From Lentzea aerocolonigenes (GTDB lineage: Bacteria > Actinomycetota > Actinomycetes > Mycobacteriales > Pseudonocardiaceae), in NCBI RefSeq assembly GCF_000955955.1, contig NZ_JYJG01000347.1, positions 1 through 18,291 of the forward strand: DNA of 18,291 nt, written 5' to 3'. Shown here in pieces: positions 1 through 7,277 of the stretch. The notes under the pieces are model-generated. The model was not told the origin of the DNA. It did not search any database and saw only the letters and a program-made list of their open reading frames with translations. The position numbers were made by a program, and so were the translations under genes. Position 1 is the stretch's first letter. Every line of letters begins with the position of its first letter.

Positions 1-118
1 GCAAGGTGAACTCTCGCAACCCAACCACCTACGGACTCGAAACCGACGCCCGCCAACGAACCAGGGAGACGGCAACGGCAACCGGTGCGCGCGCCGAAGG
101 CGCCTCCGCCGGAACGGC
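1..118. other. Left-edge non-coding stretch
   Basis: I see no convincing gene in these bases, which lie downstream of the flavoenzyme gene that ends at 119 on the minus strand. The only structure is a short GC-rich hairpin at 91-103, listed separately. The left end may carry the edge of an intergenic region belonging to a neighbour outside the window. Confidence 0.5.
91..103 (-). terminator. Possible weak terminator hairpin after the AGPS-like gene
   Basis: GCGCC (91-95) and GGCGC (99-103) form a perfect 5-bp inverted repeat around a 3-nt loop, 16 nt past the minus-strand stop at 119-121. It has no U-tract, and the surroundings are so GC-rich that a chance hairpin is likely. I list it only because it is the sole candidate terminator for this gene. 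Confidence 0.25.
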
Positions 119-1681
119 CTAAATCATCTTCCCAGGATTCAAAATCCCAGTCGGATCCAACCGAGACTTCACCGCCCGCAACACATCCACCCCAATCCCC
201 CCGATCTCCTTCTCCAACCACGGCGCATGATCCCGCCCAACCGCATGGTGATGCGTGATCGTCCCCAACCGGGAGATCACCTCAGAAGCCGCAACCTTGG
301 CCCGCGCCCACTGCCCAACAGGATCAGCCAAGTCCCGCGGCACCAACACGGTGAAGTAAAGCGACGCCCCAGTCTCATAAGCATGCGAAACGTGGCACAT
401 CACCACAGGATCCCCAAGCTCACCGACCAAAGCCCCCCGCACAGCATCCCGCATCTCCGAAACCCGCGACCAATGCGTGGCAGTCTCCAGCGTCTCCACA
501 CAAACCCCAGCGTCGAGCAACGCATCCCGCTGCCGAGGCCCGTTGAACCTCCCGTGCAACCACGAGGCCCCCATCGCCCGCCCAAGCCGCACAACCTTCT
601 TGCCGCTCAACGCACTCATGGTCGCTGACCGAGACCGGCACTCCCACCCGAGAATCACCAAGCAGGGTTGCCTGACCCCACGCAACCGCAGGTACTTCTT
701 GACGGGCGCAGCCTTGGACCCTGCCAGTTCCAGCGCCACTTCAGTCTCGTCCACATCGGACAGCCGAGTGACATCCGCAAGAACGCCGTCCTGCGCAAGG
801 GAACGCACGAGGTCGACGCCGGCTTCCCACCCGTCGACCACGAATCCCTCATAACGGGCCCCATAAGGCTTCGGCCGCACCCGCACGGAAACCTCGGTGA
901 TCACCCCGAACAGCCCTTCACTCCCGAGCACCAACTGCTTGAGGTCAGGCCCAGCAGCGGAAGCCGGCGCAGCCCCGACAACCCACTCCCCAACGGGGGT
1001 GGCCATCCGCACCGACTCGACCATGTCCTCGAATCGGCCGTACCCGGAGGACGCCTGACCGGCAGACCGGGTGGCCGCGAACCCGCCGATCGTGGCGCGT
1101 TCGAAGGACTGCGGCACGTGCCCCAGCGTGAACCCGTGCTCCCCCAACAATCTCTCAGCCTCAGGTCCAGTCAGCCCGGCCTGCAACACGGCCACGCGCG
1201 ACACGGGGTCGACGGACACGAGCGAGCCCAGCCCAGCCAGATCCAAAGCGACCACGGCGGACTTGGAGCCACGCAGGGCTTCCACGCCACCCACCACGGA
1301 AGTCCCGCCACCGAACGGCACCACGGCAACGTCGTGCTCAACGCAGACCTTCAACACCTCGACGACCTCGTCAGGCGTAGCAGGCTGCACAACGGCGTCC
1401 GGCACCGCAGGCGTCCCGTGCCCGCGATGGCGAAGCAGGTCCAAGTAGGACAACCCACCGGACCGCCCCAGCCGATCCACGGCATCCACCGACACCGTGC
1501 AAACAGCCTCCAACGCCGTGAAGGTGTCAGCGGTCAGAGCCGACTCAGGCGCCACCAGCGGCACCTCGTCGAACGGTTCACCCAGCCCGACCCGCTGGCT
1601 CAACCAAGCCAGCGCATGCGGCGGCAACGGCACAGTTTCCGTGGTCCAACGAGCCCGAGTCACTGCTACAGTGTTACACAT
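119..1681 (-). CDS. FAD-binding oxidase, alkyl-DHAP synthase (AGPS)-like
   Basis: This is a flavoenzyme of the VAO/PCMH fold. In animals AGPS exchanges the acyl group of acyl-DHAP for a fatty alcohol to make ether lipid; the bacterial substrate is unknown. Visible signatures are the PP-loop PFGGGTSVVGG (about residues 122-132), GSEGLFGVITE (about 253-263), and near the C-terminus THHHAVG (about 476-482), matching the triple-His active-site motif of AGPS. A Tyr-containing SHAYETGASLYFT stretch precedes it. At 520 aa it has the expected length for the conserved FAD and cap domains. The start is uncertain: ATG at 1681 overlaps the divergent tetR ATG, while an in-frame GTG at 1663 would leave a 16-bp gap. 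It is divergent from tetR-glpD, so a role close to glycerol-3-phosphate/DHAP is inferred. The family is clear and the exact reaction is not. Confidence 0.85.
   Translation of the reverse strand: MCNTVAVTRARWTTETVPLPPHALAWLSQRVGLGEPFDEVPLVAPESALTADTFTALEAVCTVSVDAVDRLGRSGGLSYLDLLRHRGHGTPAVPDAVVQPATPDEVVEVLKVCVEHDVAVVPFGGGTSVVGGVEALRGSKSAVVALDLAGLGSLVSVDPVSRVAVLQAGLTGPEAERLLGEHGFTLGHVPQSFERATIGGFAATRSAGQASSGYGRFEDMVESVRMATPVGEWVVGAAPASAAGPDLKQLVLGSEGLFGVITEVSVRVRPKPYGARYEGFVVDGWEAGVDLVRSLAQDGVLADVTRLSDVDETEVALELAGSKAAPVKKYLRLRGVRQPCLVILGWECRSRSATMSALSGKKVVRLGRAMGASWLHGRFNGPRQRDALLDAGVCVETLETATHWSRVSEMRDAVRGALVGELGDPVVMCHVSHAYETGASLYFTVLVPRDLADPVGQWARAKVAASEVISRLGTITHHHAVGRDHAPWLEKEIGGIGVDVLRAVKSRLDPTGILNPGKMI
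1661..1679. promoter_or_regulatory. Overlapping palindromes and -10 between AGPS-like gene and tetR
   Basis: Two inverted repeats overlap here: CACTG-CTA-CAGTG (1661-1673) and GTGT-T-ACAC (1671-1679). TACAGT at 1667-1672 fits an actinobacterial TANNNT -10 and lies 7 nt before the tetR ATG at 1680, the spacing expected of a leaderless transcript. The palindromes cover this -10 and both candidate starts of the divergent flavoenzyme gene, so binding by the adjacent TetR protein could control both directions. Autoregulation is inferred from position. Confidence 0.5.
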
Positions 1682-2255
1682 GACGTCTCAACGTCACACC
1701 CACGACGCGCTGCTCGACGCGACCCGTGAGTGTGTTCTAGAGGTGGGAGTACGCCGGACCACCCTCACTGACGTGGCAAAACGCGCCAACGTGAGCCGAA
1801 TGACCCTTTACCGCCGCTACCCGGACGTGGACCACCTGGTCCGCGCCCTGATGACGAGAGAGTTCGCCGTCCTCCTCGAGCAGGTGGAGCAGGCCACCAC
1901 CCGAGGCAACGCGAGAGAGCAACTGGTCAGCAGGTCCACCGAGGCGATCAAGGCCCTGTCGAGCAACCCGCTCATGCAGCGAGTCCTGCAACTCGACGCC
2001 GAACTGATGCTCCCGTACCTGACCGATCGCCTGGGCAGCACCCAGCGCCTGGTGGAGCAGTTCCTGATCGGACAGGTCGAAGCCGGCCACCTCGACGGCT
2101 CGATCCGGTTCGGCGACGCGAAAACGCAAGCGCGCGTGGTGCTGCTGACCACGCAGTCGATGGTCCTCTCCACGAAGCCCGCCACGTCCGGGCTCGACTT
2201 CACCTCGCTGCTGGACGAGCTCGCCAAGCAGCTGGACGGAGCTCTGCGACCGTGA
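1680..2255 (+). CDS. TetR-family transcriptional regulator
   Basis: This is a 191-aa DNA-binding repressor-type protein. The N-terminal helix-turn-helix lies at about residues 28-47 (TLTDVAKRANVSRMTLYRRY), the standard TetR recognition region, followed by a helical ligand-binding/dimerisation domain of normal size. The frame stays open upstream to about 1497, but that stretch is antisense to the flavoenzyme gene. The ATG at 1680 is preferred because homology begins there and a -10 lies 7 nt upstream with no Shine-Dalgarno sequence. The stop overlaps the glpD GTG by 4 bp (GTGA at 2252-2255), so the two are probably cotranscribed and translationally coupled. It probably controls glpD and the divergent flavoenzyme; the ligand cannot be read from the sequence. 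Confidence 0.88.
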   Translation: MTSQRHTHDALLDATRECVLEVGVRRTTLTDVAKRANVSRMTLYRRYPDVDHLVRALMTREFAVLLEQVEQATTRGNAREQLVSRSTEAIKALSSNPLMQRVLQLDAELMLPYLTDRLGSTQRLVEQFLIGQVEAGHLDGSIRFGDAKTQARVVLLTTQSMVLSTKPATSGLDFTSLLDELAKQLDGALRP

Positions 2256-3640
2256 ACACCTCCCTGAACGCCACCCGCCGCGCGCAAGACCTCCAGGCAG
2301 CACAGGAAGAAGTCGCCGACCTCCTCGTGATCGGCGGCGGCGTCACGGGTACGGGTGTCGCGCTCGACGCGGCGTCCCGAGGCCTCAGGACCGTGCTGCT
2401 GGAGGCGCACGACCTGGCGTTCGGGACGTCGCGCTGGTCCAGCAAGCTCGTCCACGGCGGCCTGCGCTACCTCGCGAAGGGTGATGTGAAGCTCGCCCAC
2501 GAGAGCGCGGTCGAGCGCGGCATCCTGATGACCAGGACCGCGCCGCACCTCACCCGCACGCTGCCGATGCTGTTCCCGTTGCACGCCAAGGCGAACAACT
2601 TCGTCATGGCGGGCCTCAAAGCGGGCAACGCCCTGCGCATCACCGCCGGCACGCCCGCCAGCGTCCTCCCGCGCCCGCGCAGGGTCCCGAAACAGGAAGC
2701 ACTCGCGCTGGTTCCTGGCCTCGACCCGGCCGGCCTCACCGGCGGGCTCCTCAACTACGACGGCCAGCTGGTCGACGACGCCCGCCTCGTAGTCGCCCTC
2801 GCCCGCACCGCAGCCGGGTACGGCGCACGAATCATCACGCGGGCGAAAGTCCTGACACTGCAGGGCGACGGCGCCGAAGCCCAGGACACGCTCACCGGCA
2901 CCACCTTCAGCATCCGCGCCAAAGCGGTGATCAACGCGACGGGCGTCTGGGCAGGCACGCTCGCGCCCGTGAACCTCCGCCCGTCCCGCGGCTCGCACCT
3001 GGTCGTCGACGCGAAAACCGTTGGCCTGACCGGAACAGCGCTCACGATCCCGGTGCCAGGCGAACGCAACCGCTACGCACTCCTGCTCCCCCAGGCGAAC
3101 GGCCGCGCCTACCTCGGCCTCACCGACGAACCCGTCGACGAGATCCCGGACGTGCCGCAGGTGCCGGAGTCCGATGTGGACTTCCTGCTCAAGACGGCGT
3201 CCGGTGTCCTGCAACGGAACCTGACTCGGGAGGACGTCATCGGCAGCTACGCAGGCCTGCGCCCGCTGCTCGAAGCCGAGGGCCAGACCGCGGACCTGTC
3301 CCGCCACCACGCCGTGCTCAAGGCCCAGAACGGCGTGATCACCATCGTCGGCGGCAAGCTCACCACGTACCGCAAGATGGCAGCGGACGCCGTCGACGCC
3401 ACGCACCTGACGCAGATCCCCTGCCGCACCAAGGACATCCGCCTGGTCGACGACAAGCCGCACCCGACCACGCCGATCGCGCCGGGCGTCACCGAGGCCG
3501 ATATCGTCCACGCGATCCAGCACGAGGGCGCACTCGACATCGACGACATCCTCGACCGGCGCACGCGAATCGGCCTGGTGCCGGCGGATCGCGAGAAGGC
3601 AGCGCCGGAGATCGCGAAACTCCTCGCCGCCGTCGTATAG
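2252..3640 (+). CDS. glpD: Glycerol-3-phosphate dehydrogenase, FAD-dependent, short form
   Basis: It oxidises sn-glycerol-3-phosphate to dihydroxyacetone phosphate and passes electrons through FAD to the quinone pool, as a peripheral membrane enzyme. The Rossmann motif is at about residues 24-36 (LLVIGGGVTGTG), followed by the family signature GTSRWSSKLVHGGLRYL (about 58-74) and a C-terminal GGKLTTYRKMA typical of GlpD. The start is GTG at 2252, overlapping the tetR stop. At 462 aa the protein is shorter than the roughly 510-580 aa usual in the family. The missing part is in the C-terminal domain: after GGKLTTYRKMA only about 85 residues follow, keeping the HEGALDIDDILDRRTRIGL segment but not the usual linker and last helices. 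Catalytic domains look complete, so it is probably active. Confidence 0.9.
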   Translation: MNTSLNATRRAQDLQAAQEEVADLLVIGGGVTGTGVALDAASRGLRTVLLEAHDLAFGTSRWSSKLVHGGLRYLAKGDVKLAHESAVERGILMTRTAPHLTRTLPMLFPLHAKANNFVMAGLKAGNALRITAGTPASVLPRPRRVPKQEALALVPGLDPAGLTGGLLNYDGQLVDDARLVVALARTAAGYGARIITRAKVLTLQGDGAEAQDTLTGTTFSIRAKAVINATGVWAGTLAPVNLRPSRGSHLVVDAKTVGLTGTALTIPVPGERNRYALLLPQANGRAYLGLTDEPVDEIPDVPQVPESDVDFLLKTASGVLQRNLTREDVIGSYAGLRPLLEAEGQTADLSRHHAVLKAQNGVITIVGGKLTTYRKMAADAVDATHLTQIPCRTKDIRLVDDKPHPTTPIAPGVTEADIVHAIQHEGALDIDDILDRRTRIGLVPADREKAAPEIAKLLAAVV

Positions 3641-3644
3641 CGAA

Positions 3645-3697
3645 AGGGCGTCTGCAAGTACCGCCAACACGAAGTTGGTAGTACTTGCAGACGCCCT
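3645..3697. terminator. Bipartite bidirectional terminator hairpin
   Basis: A perfect 17-bp inverted repeat (3645-3661 with 3681-3697; arm AGGGCGTCTGCAAGTAC) encloses a second perfect 5-bp stem, CCAAC/GTTGG (3664-3668 and 3674-3678), with loop ACGAA. A 2x2 internal loop (CG/TA) separates the stems. It lies between the convergent glpD and the Gly-rich T7SS protein gene, 4 nt after the glpD stop. There is no long U-tract, which is common for actinobacterial intrinsic terminators. Confidence 0.85.
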
Positions 3698-3715
3698 CAG
3701 CGCAAGGACTTCAGT

Positions 3716-5461
3716 TCACTCGCCGATGACCGGCTTCGCGGCCTTGGGCGGGTCGACCAGCGCCTCGCCCTCCAGCCGCACCTTCCGCTTGTGCTCGCTG
3801 TTGCCACCCTGCTGACCACCGGCACCCGCACCGGCGCCCATGCCGCCCATCATGCCGCCGCCGGCACCACCGGCACCGCCACCAGGACCGTGGGCACCGC
3901 CGCCACCGGCCGCGGCAGCACCGTGCGCACCGCCGGCGGACATGACACCGGCCGCGCCACCGAACTGCGTCGCCGACGTACCACCGGCACCACCGCCACC
4001 TGCCGGGCCGCCGCCGAGGCCGGCGGGCATGCCGCCACCGCCACCGCCGCCACCCTTGGGGATGCCGCCGCCACCGCCACCACCGCCGCCGCCACCGGCA
4101 GCAGCCGTCGCGGCGTGGTCCGTGGTCGTCGGGCGGTACCAGTCGGCGTTCGTCGTGGTCGGCGTGGAACCGAACGACGGAGGCGTGGTCACGCCACCGG
4201 CCGTGGTGGTCCTGTCGGCCTCCCAGTGACCAGGAACCCAATGGCCTCCCTGACCGGAGCCGGTACCGGGACCACCGGGAACACCCACACCGCCGGGCGG
4301 GGTGTAGCCGCTACCACCGCCTGGGGGCCGGTGGTGATCGGCGTCGGTGTGCCCGCTGCCGGGAAGGTGGTGGTCGGCGTCCGTGTGGCCGGGAGGCAGA
4401 CCGACGCCACCCGCACCGCCACCCGCGCCACCGCGCACCGGGGTGGGCGGGGTGTAGGAACCGCCGCCGCCACCCGCGTTACCGCTCCACCCCGGCTGGT
4501 AGTCGCCGGGGTTGCCGCCGTGGACCGGGTCGAACGGCCTGGCCTGGCCGCCGGACGAGCTCAGGCCGGCGCCCTGGTAGGCACCCGCGCCGCTGGAGTA
4601 CGTCCCGCCCGCACCCGCGTGAGCCTGGTTCTGGTGGGCGCTGTCGATACCGCTGAAGCCACCCGAGGTCGGCCTGCTGATGCCGCCCGCGCTGCCTCCA
4701 CCGGCCTTCTGCGCCATCGACGAGATCGCGTCGATGATCTGCTCGGCCATCTTGGCGATCTGCGAGACCGACTTGACCAGGTCCATCAGCTTCTTGACCG
4801 AGCCGAGCAGCTTCTGGATGAAGTCCGCCAGCTTCTTCGCGTACTTGACCGCGGTCGTGACGATATCCGCGATCGCGCCAGCGATGGCCGCGCCGAACGT
4901 CAGGATCGACGCCGCCAGCCACTGGATGATCTTCATGACCATGTCGGCGACGGCCTGGCTGATCAGGTCCATGATCTGCTTGCGGACCTCGGCGACGAGC
5001 TTGCCCGCGCCCTCGACCGCCGCGGCGATGCCGTGGGTGGCCTTGGAGAGCGACTCCATGCCGTCGGCGTGCTTCTTGGCCGCCGCGCGGTAGGCGTCGG
5101 CCGCCTTGCCCTGCCACTCACGGGTCTGCGAGACGCAGATGCGTTCGTACTCGGTCGCGATCTCCTGCACCTGCTGGCCGGCCGACCGGTAGGTGCCCGC
5201 CATCCTGGAGATCGACTCCGGGCTGCCGAGCAGCGCGTCGAACGGCTCGCGCAGGAAGTCGACGTGCTGGATCGCCCAGCTGAAGCCCGCGGCGAGGAAG
5301 CCGCTCAGCGGGTTTCCGGACATGCCGATCATGCCCATGGCCGTGTTGGCCATGCCCAGGCCCGCGTTGACCCAGTCGCCGCGCTCGATGGACGAGTACG
5401 TGTTCGAGATGCTGCTGATCAGCTGCTGAGGGTTGGTGCCCTGAGACGACTGCGTGGTCAT
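3716..5461 (-). CDS. WXG-motif T7SS substrate-like protein with Gly-rich tail
   Basis: This 581-aa protein has two parts. Residues 1 to about 250 are helical and resemble WXG100/PPE-type T7SS substrates, with REWQGKAADAYRAAA (W116-x-G118) at the expected helix turn, then an amphipathic to hydrophobic stretch (about 175-206) that could insert in a membrane or pack as a coiled coil. Residues about 255-550 are low-complexity Gly/Pro/Ser-rich, including runs of 8-11 glycines and two copies of GHTDADHH. The last about 30 residues return to a charged tail (KRKVRLEGEALVDPP). No signal peptide is visible, as expected for T7SS cargo. Its ATG overlaps the stop of the EspC-like gene by 4 bp. The function is unknown; cell-surface or secreted structural roles are possible. 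The C-terminal tail could instead be intracellular. Confidence 0.75.
   Translation of the reverse strand: MTTQSSQGTNPQQLISSISNTYSSIERGDWVNAGLGMANTAMGMIGMSGNPLSGFLAAGFSWAIQHVDFLREPFDALLGSPESISRMAGTYRSAGQQVQEIATEYERICVSQTREWQGKAADAYRAAAKKHADGMESLSKATHGIAAAVEGAGKLVAEVRKQIMDLISQAVADMVMKIIQWLAASILTFGAAIAGAIADIVTTAVKYAKKLADFIQKLLGSVKKLMDLVKSVSQIAKMAEQIIDAISSMAQKAGGGSAGGISRPTSGGFSGIDSAHQNQAHAGAGGTYSSGAGAYQGAGLSSSGGQARPFDPVHGGNPGDYQPGWSGNAGGGGGSYTPPTPVRGGAGGGAGGVGLPPGHTDADHHLPGSGHTDADHHRPPGGGSGYTPPGGVGVPGGPGTGSGQGGHWVPGHWEADRTTTAGGVTTPPSFGSTPTTTNADWYRPTTTDHAATAAAGGGGGGGGGGGIPKGGGGGGGGMPAGLGGGPAGGGGAGGTSATQFGGAAGVMSAGGAHGAAAAGGGGAHGPGGGAGGAGGGMMGGMGAGAGAGGQQGGNSEHKRKVRLEGEALVDPPKAAKPVIGE
4331..4390 (-). 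repeat. Two 24-bp direct repeats encoding GHTDADHH
   Basis: Bases 4331-4354 and 4367-4390 match at 21 of 24 positions, with a 36-bp offset that keeps the reading frame. On the minus strand both encode GHTDADHH inside the Gly-rich tail. The differences are mostly synonymous, so selection on the peptide is possible. The His/Asp pattern could bind divalent metal, which is an inference. Confidence 0.7.
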
Positions 5462-5766
5462 CCTCGACCTCCGTTGAAGCCGAACATGTTGTCGAGGTCG
5501 ACCTGCTCGTACTGCTCGACCGTCTCCTTGAGCCCGGTCGCCATGTCCATCAACGAGTTCGTGGCCTTGCCGAGCACGTCCTGCCCGAGGCCCGCCTTCT
5601 CCAGGATGAACTGGGCCAGGAAGCCGCAGATGACGCCGAAGGCCTCAGTCGTGAGCGAGCCCGGGTCGCACGTGTCGGTGGCCTTGCGCAACCGATCGGT
5701 GAGCCGGTCCACGGCCGCCGCGTGGTGTCTCAGCTCGTCGAGATCGATGTTGAAGTGCTGCTGCAT
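5458..5766 (-). CDS. EspC-like type VII secretion target
   Basis: This small helical protein of 102 aa resembles the EspC/T7SS_ESX_EspC family: two long helices (about residues 7-31 and 62-90) around a turn. The C-terminal helix carries the general T7SS export motif YxxxD as YEQVD (residues 86-90). It lacks an obvious WxG in the turn, consistent with an EspC-type rather than an EsxA/B-type partner. A strong AGGAGGGGG ribosome site lies upstream of the ATG, and its stop overlaps the ATG of the WXG protein, so the two proteins are probably made in equal amounts and may be exported as a heterodimer. Pairing is inferred from gene order. Confidence 0.72.
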   Translation of the reverse strand: MQQHFNIDLDELRHHAAAVDRLTDRLRKATDTCDPGSLTTEAFGVICGFLAQFILEKAGLGQDVLGKATNSLMDMATGLKETVEQYEQVDLDNMFGFNGGRG

Positions 5767-5786
5767 GCTCTAACCCCCTCCTGCAC

Positions 5787-6239
5787 TCAGGCCATGACGT
5801 CGGGCGGGTTGGTGAAGTACTCGTCGTCGGGCCGAAGGTCCTTGCGCTCCAACTCCGACTTCGGTTCCTCCTCGTCGGTTCCGTCGCCCGCGTATCCGTT
5901 GGGCATCTGCGCCTTCACGAAATCGAGCGCCGGGCTCTCGCCGACGAACTCGCCCATGATCTGCACGACGCGGCCTGATGCCTCACGCTGGGCCTTGGTG
6001 GAGGCGGCGAGCACGGCTGCGGCGATCTCGCTGGGGTCCATGCCGCGAGCCTCTGGCTTGATCTGCAGGTCTGTCAGCACCCCCGTGGCGTTGACAGTCA
6101 CCGTGATCAGGCCGTCCGGCGAGCTTGCGCTCCCACCTACACCGCCGAGCTGGCCGACAGCCTGCTCAGCCTGCTGCTTCGCCTGCTCGATCTTGGCCCC
6201 GTACGTCTTGAGCCACTGATCGGGGTCGATGGTCTCCAT
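5787..6239 (-). CDS. YbaB/EbfC-family protein
   Basis: This 150-aa protein is similar to YbaB/EbfC nucleoid-associated proteins: an N-terminal helix (about residues 8-32), a three-strand sheet (LITVTVNATGVLTDLQIKPEA, about 45-65), a second helix (about 71-96), then an acidic, probably disordered tail. Actinomycetes often place YbaB-like genes beside T7SS substrate genes, where DNA binding is not established. The ATG at 6239 is preferred over the in-frame GTG at 6245 because GGGGG lies at the right distance (5 nt) from the ATG. It is the first gene of a three-gene operon, 20 bp before the EspC-like gene. A chaperone or assembly role for the two downstream products is possible but unproven. Confidence 0.72.
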   Translation of the reverse strand: METIDPDQWLKTYGAKIEQAKQQAEQAVGQLGGVGGSASSPDGLITVTVNATGVLTDLQIKPEARGMDPSEIAAAVLAASTKAQREASGRVVQIMGEFVGESPALDFVKAQMPNGYAGDGTDEEEPKSELERKDLRPDDEYFTNPPDVMA

Positions 6240-6245
6240 GGTCAC

Positions 6246-6368
6246 CCCCGTTGAGTGAATTGGTCGTTCGTTCGATTCGCCGTAGACGCCCGTATCGTTT
6301 CACTCGTTCCCTGCTCACCGATACTTTGAGTCCGATTACCGCCATCCGGGCTAACGAAGGGGTGCACC
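6246..6368. promoter_or_regulatory. Divergent promoter region, T7SS operon / ABC exporter
   Basis: This 123-bp gap separates two divergent operons. A loose inverted repeat, GAGTGAA (6253-6259) and TTCACTC (6299-6305), flanks a TTCG-rich stretch. TACTTT (6322-6327) is a candidate -10 for the exporter genes. AAGGGGTG just before the GTG at 6369 is their ribosome site. The minus-strand ribosome site is GGGGG at 6246-6250 region. I cannot assign a regulator. Confidence 0.4.
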
Positions 6369-7277
6369 GTGCCTGAGGGGGTGCTGGAGATCGACCGGAT
6401 CTCCAAGCGCTACGGGGAGGTCGTTGCCCTGCGGGACATGTCCTTCGACGTTCGCGCGGGCGAGCTCTTCGGTTTTGTCGGCAGCAACGGCGCCGGGAAG
6501 ACCACGGCCATGCGGATCGCGCTGGGCGTGCTCGTCGCCGACGCCGGTGAGGTGCGGTGGAACGGAAGAGCCGTCGACCTGGACACCCGCCGCCGCATCG
6601 GGTACATGCCCGAGGAGCGGGGTCTCTACCCGCGCATGAAGGTGCTCGACCAGCTCGTCTACCTGGCCGAGCTGCACGGCATGAGCACCAACGAGGCCCA
6701 CACGAGCGCGGAGAACTGGATCGCGCGCCTGGGCCTGCGCGACCGCCGCACGGACGAGGTGCAGCGGCTGTCGCTGGGCAACCAGCAGCGCGTCCAGCTC
6801 GCCGCCGCCCTGGTGCACGAGCCGGACGTGCTGGTGCTCGACGAGCCGTTCTCCGGCCTCGACCCGGTCGCGGTGGACGTGATGAGCCAGGTGCTGCGCG
6901 AGAAGGCGGCCGCCGGCGTGCCCGTGGTGTTCTCCAGCCACCAGCTCGACCTGGTGGAACGGCTGTGCGACCGGGTCGGCATCATCAGCGCCGGCTCGAT
7001 GGTCGCGAGCGGAACGGTGGACGAACTTCGCTCCGGCGGGGTGCCGCGGCTGGTCGTTGAGTCGCCAACGACCGACTGGACTGTCACGCTGGACGGCGTG
7101 CGGGTGATCGAGAAGAACGGGACGCGCTGCGTGCTGGAACTGACGTCCGGCGTCGACGACCAGACCGTCCTGCACGCCGCTCTCGCCGCCGGTCCCGTGC
7201 ACGAGTTCTCCCGCCATCGGCCCACGCTGACCGAGCTGTTCCGCAACGTCGTGACCACTGAGGGCAGGAGCGCATGA
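6369..7277 (+). CDS. ABC transporter ATP-binding protein, NatA-like
   Basis: This is the ATPase subunit of an ABC-2-type exporter. Walker A is GSNGAGKT (residues 38-45), the signature is the subgroup form LSLGNQQR (134-141) instead of LSGGQ, Walker B is VLVLDEP (154-160), and the H-loop is H191 (SSHQLD). The roughly 80-residue C-terminal extension matches the DUF4162-type domain of NatA-like subunits. The length of 302 aa is normal. The GTG at 6369 has a GAAGGGGTG ribosome site. The permease start overlaps its stop by ATGA, so the subunits form one operon. NatA/NatB relatives export Na+ or drugs; no substrate can be read from this sequence. Confidence 0.92.
   Translation: MPEGVLEIDRISKRYGEVVALRDMSFDVRAGELFGFVGSNGAGKTTAMRIALGVLVADAGEVRWNGRAVDLDTRRRIGYMPEERGLYPRMKVLDQLVYLAELHGMSTNEAHTSAENWIARLGLRDRRTDEVQRLSLGNQQRVQLAAALVHEPDVLVLDEPFSGLDPVAVDVMSQVLREKAAAGVPVVFSSHQLDLVERLCDRVGIISAGSMVASGTVDELRSGGVPRLVVESPTTDWTVTLDGVRVIEKNGTRCVLELTSGVDDQTVLHAALAAGPVHEFSRHRPTLTELFRNVVTTEGRSA

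Noticed and set aside
1497..1679. Upstream extension of the tetR frame
   Set aside because: It is antisense to the flavoenzyme coding sequence, and TetR homology begins at the 1680 ATG.
1817..3670. Long minus-strand open frame opposite tetR and glpD
   Set aside because: It is a compositional shadow of two clearly homologous plus-strand genes and has no recognisable domain.
4020..4100. CCG/CCA-rich repeats as a CRISPR or tandem-repeat array
   Set aside because: They are Gly codon runs in frame with the WXG protein, with no spacers or regular repeat unit.
3791..5773. Long plus-strand open frame opposite the T7SS genes
   Set aside because: Its product is Arg/Thr/Ala-rich without family features, and it mirrors the GC-rich Gly codons of the real minus-strand genes.
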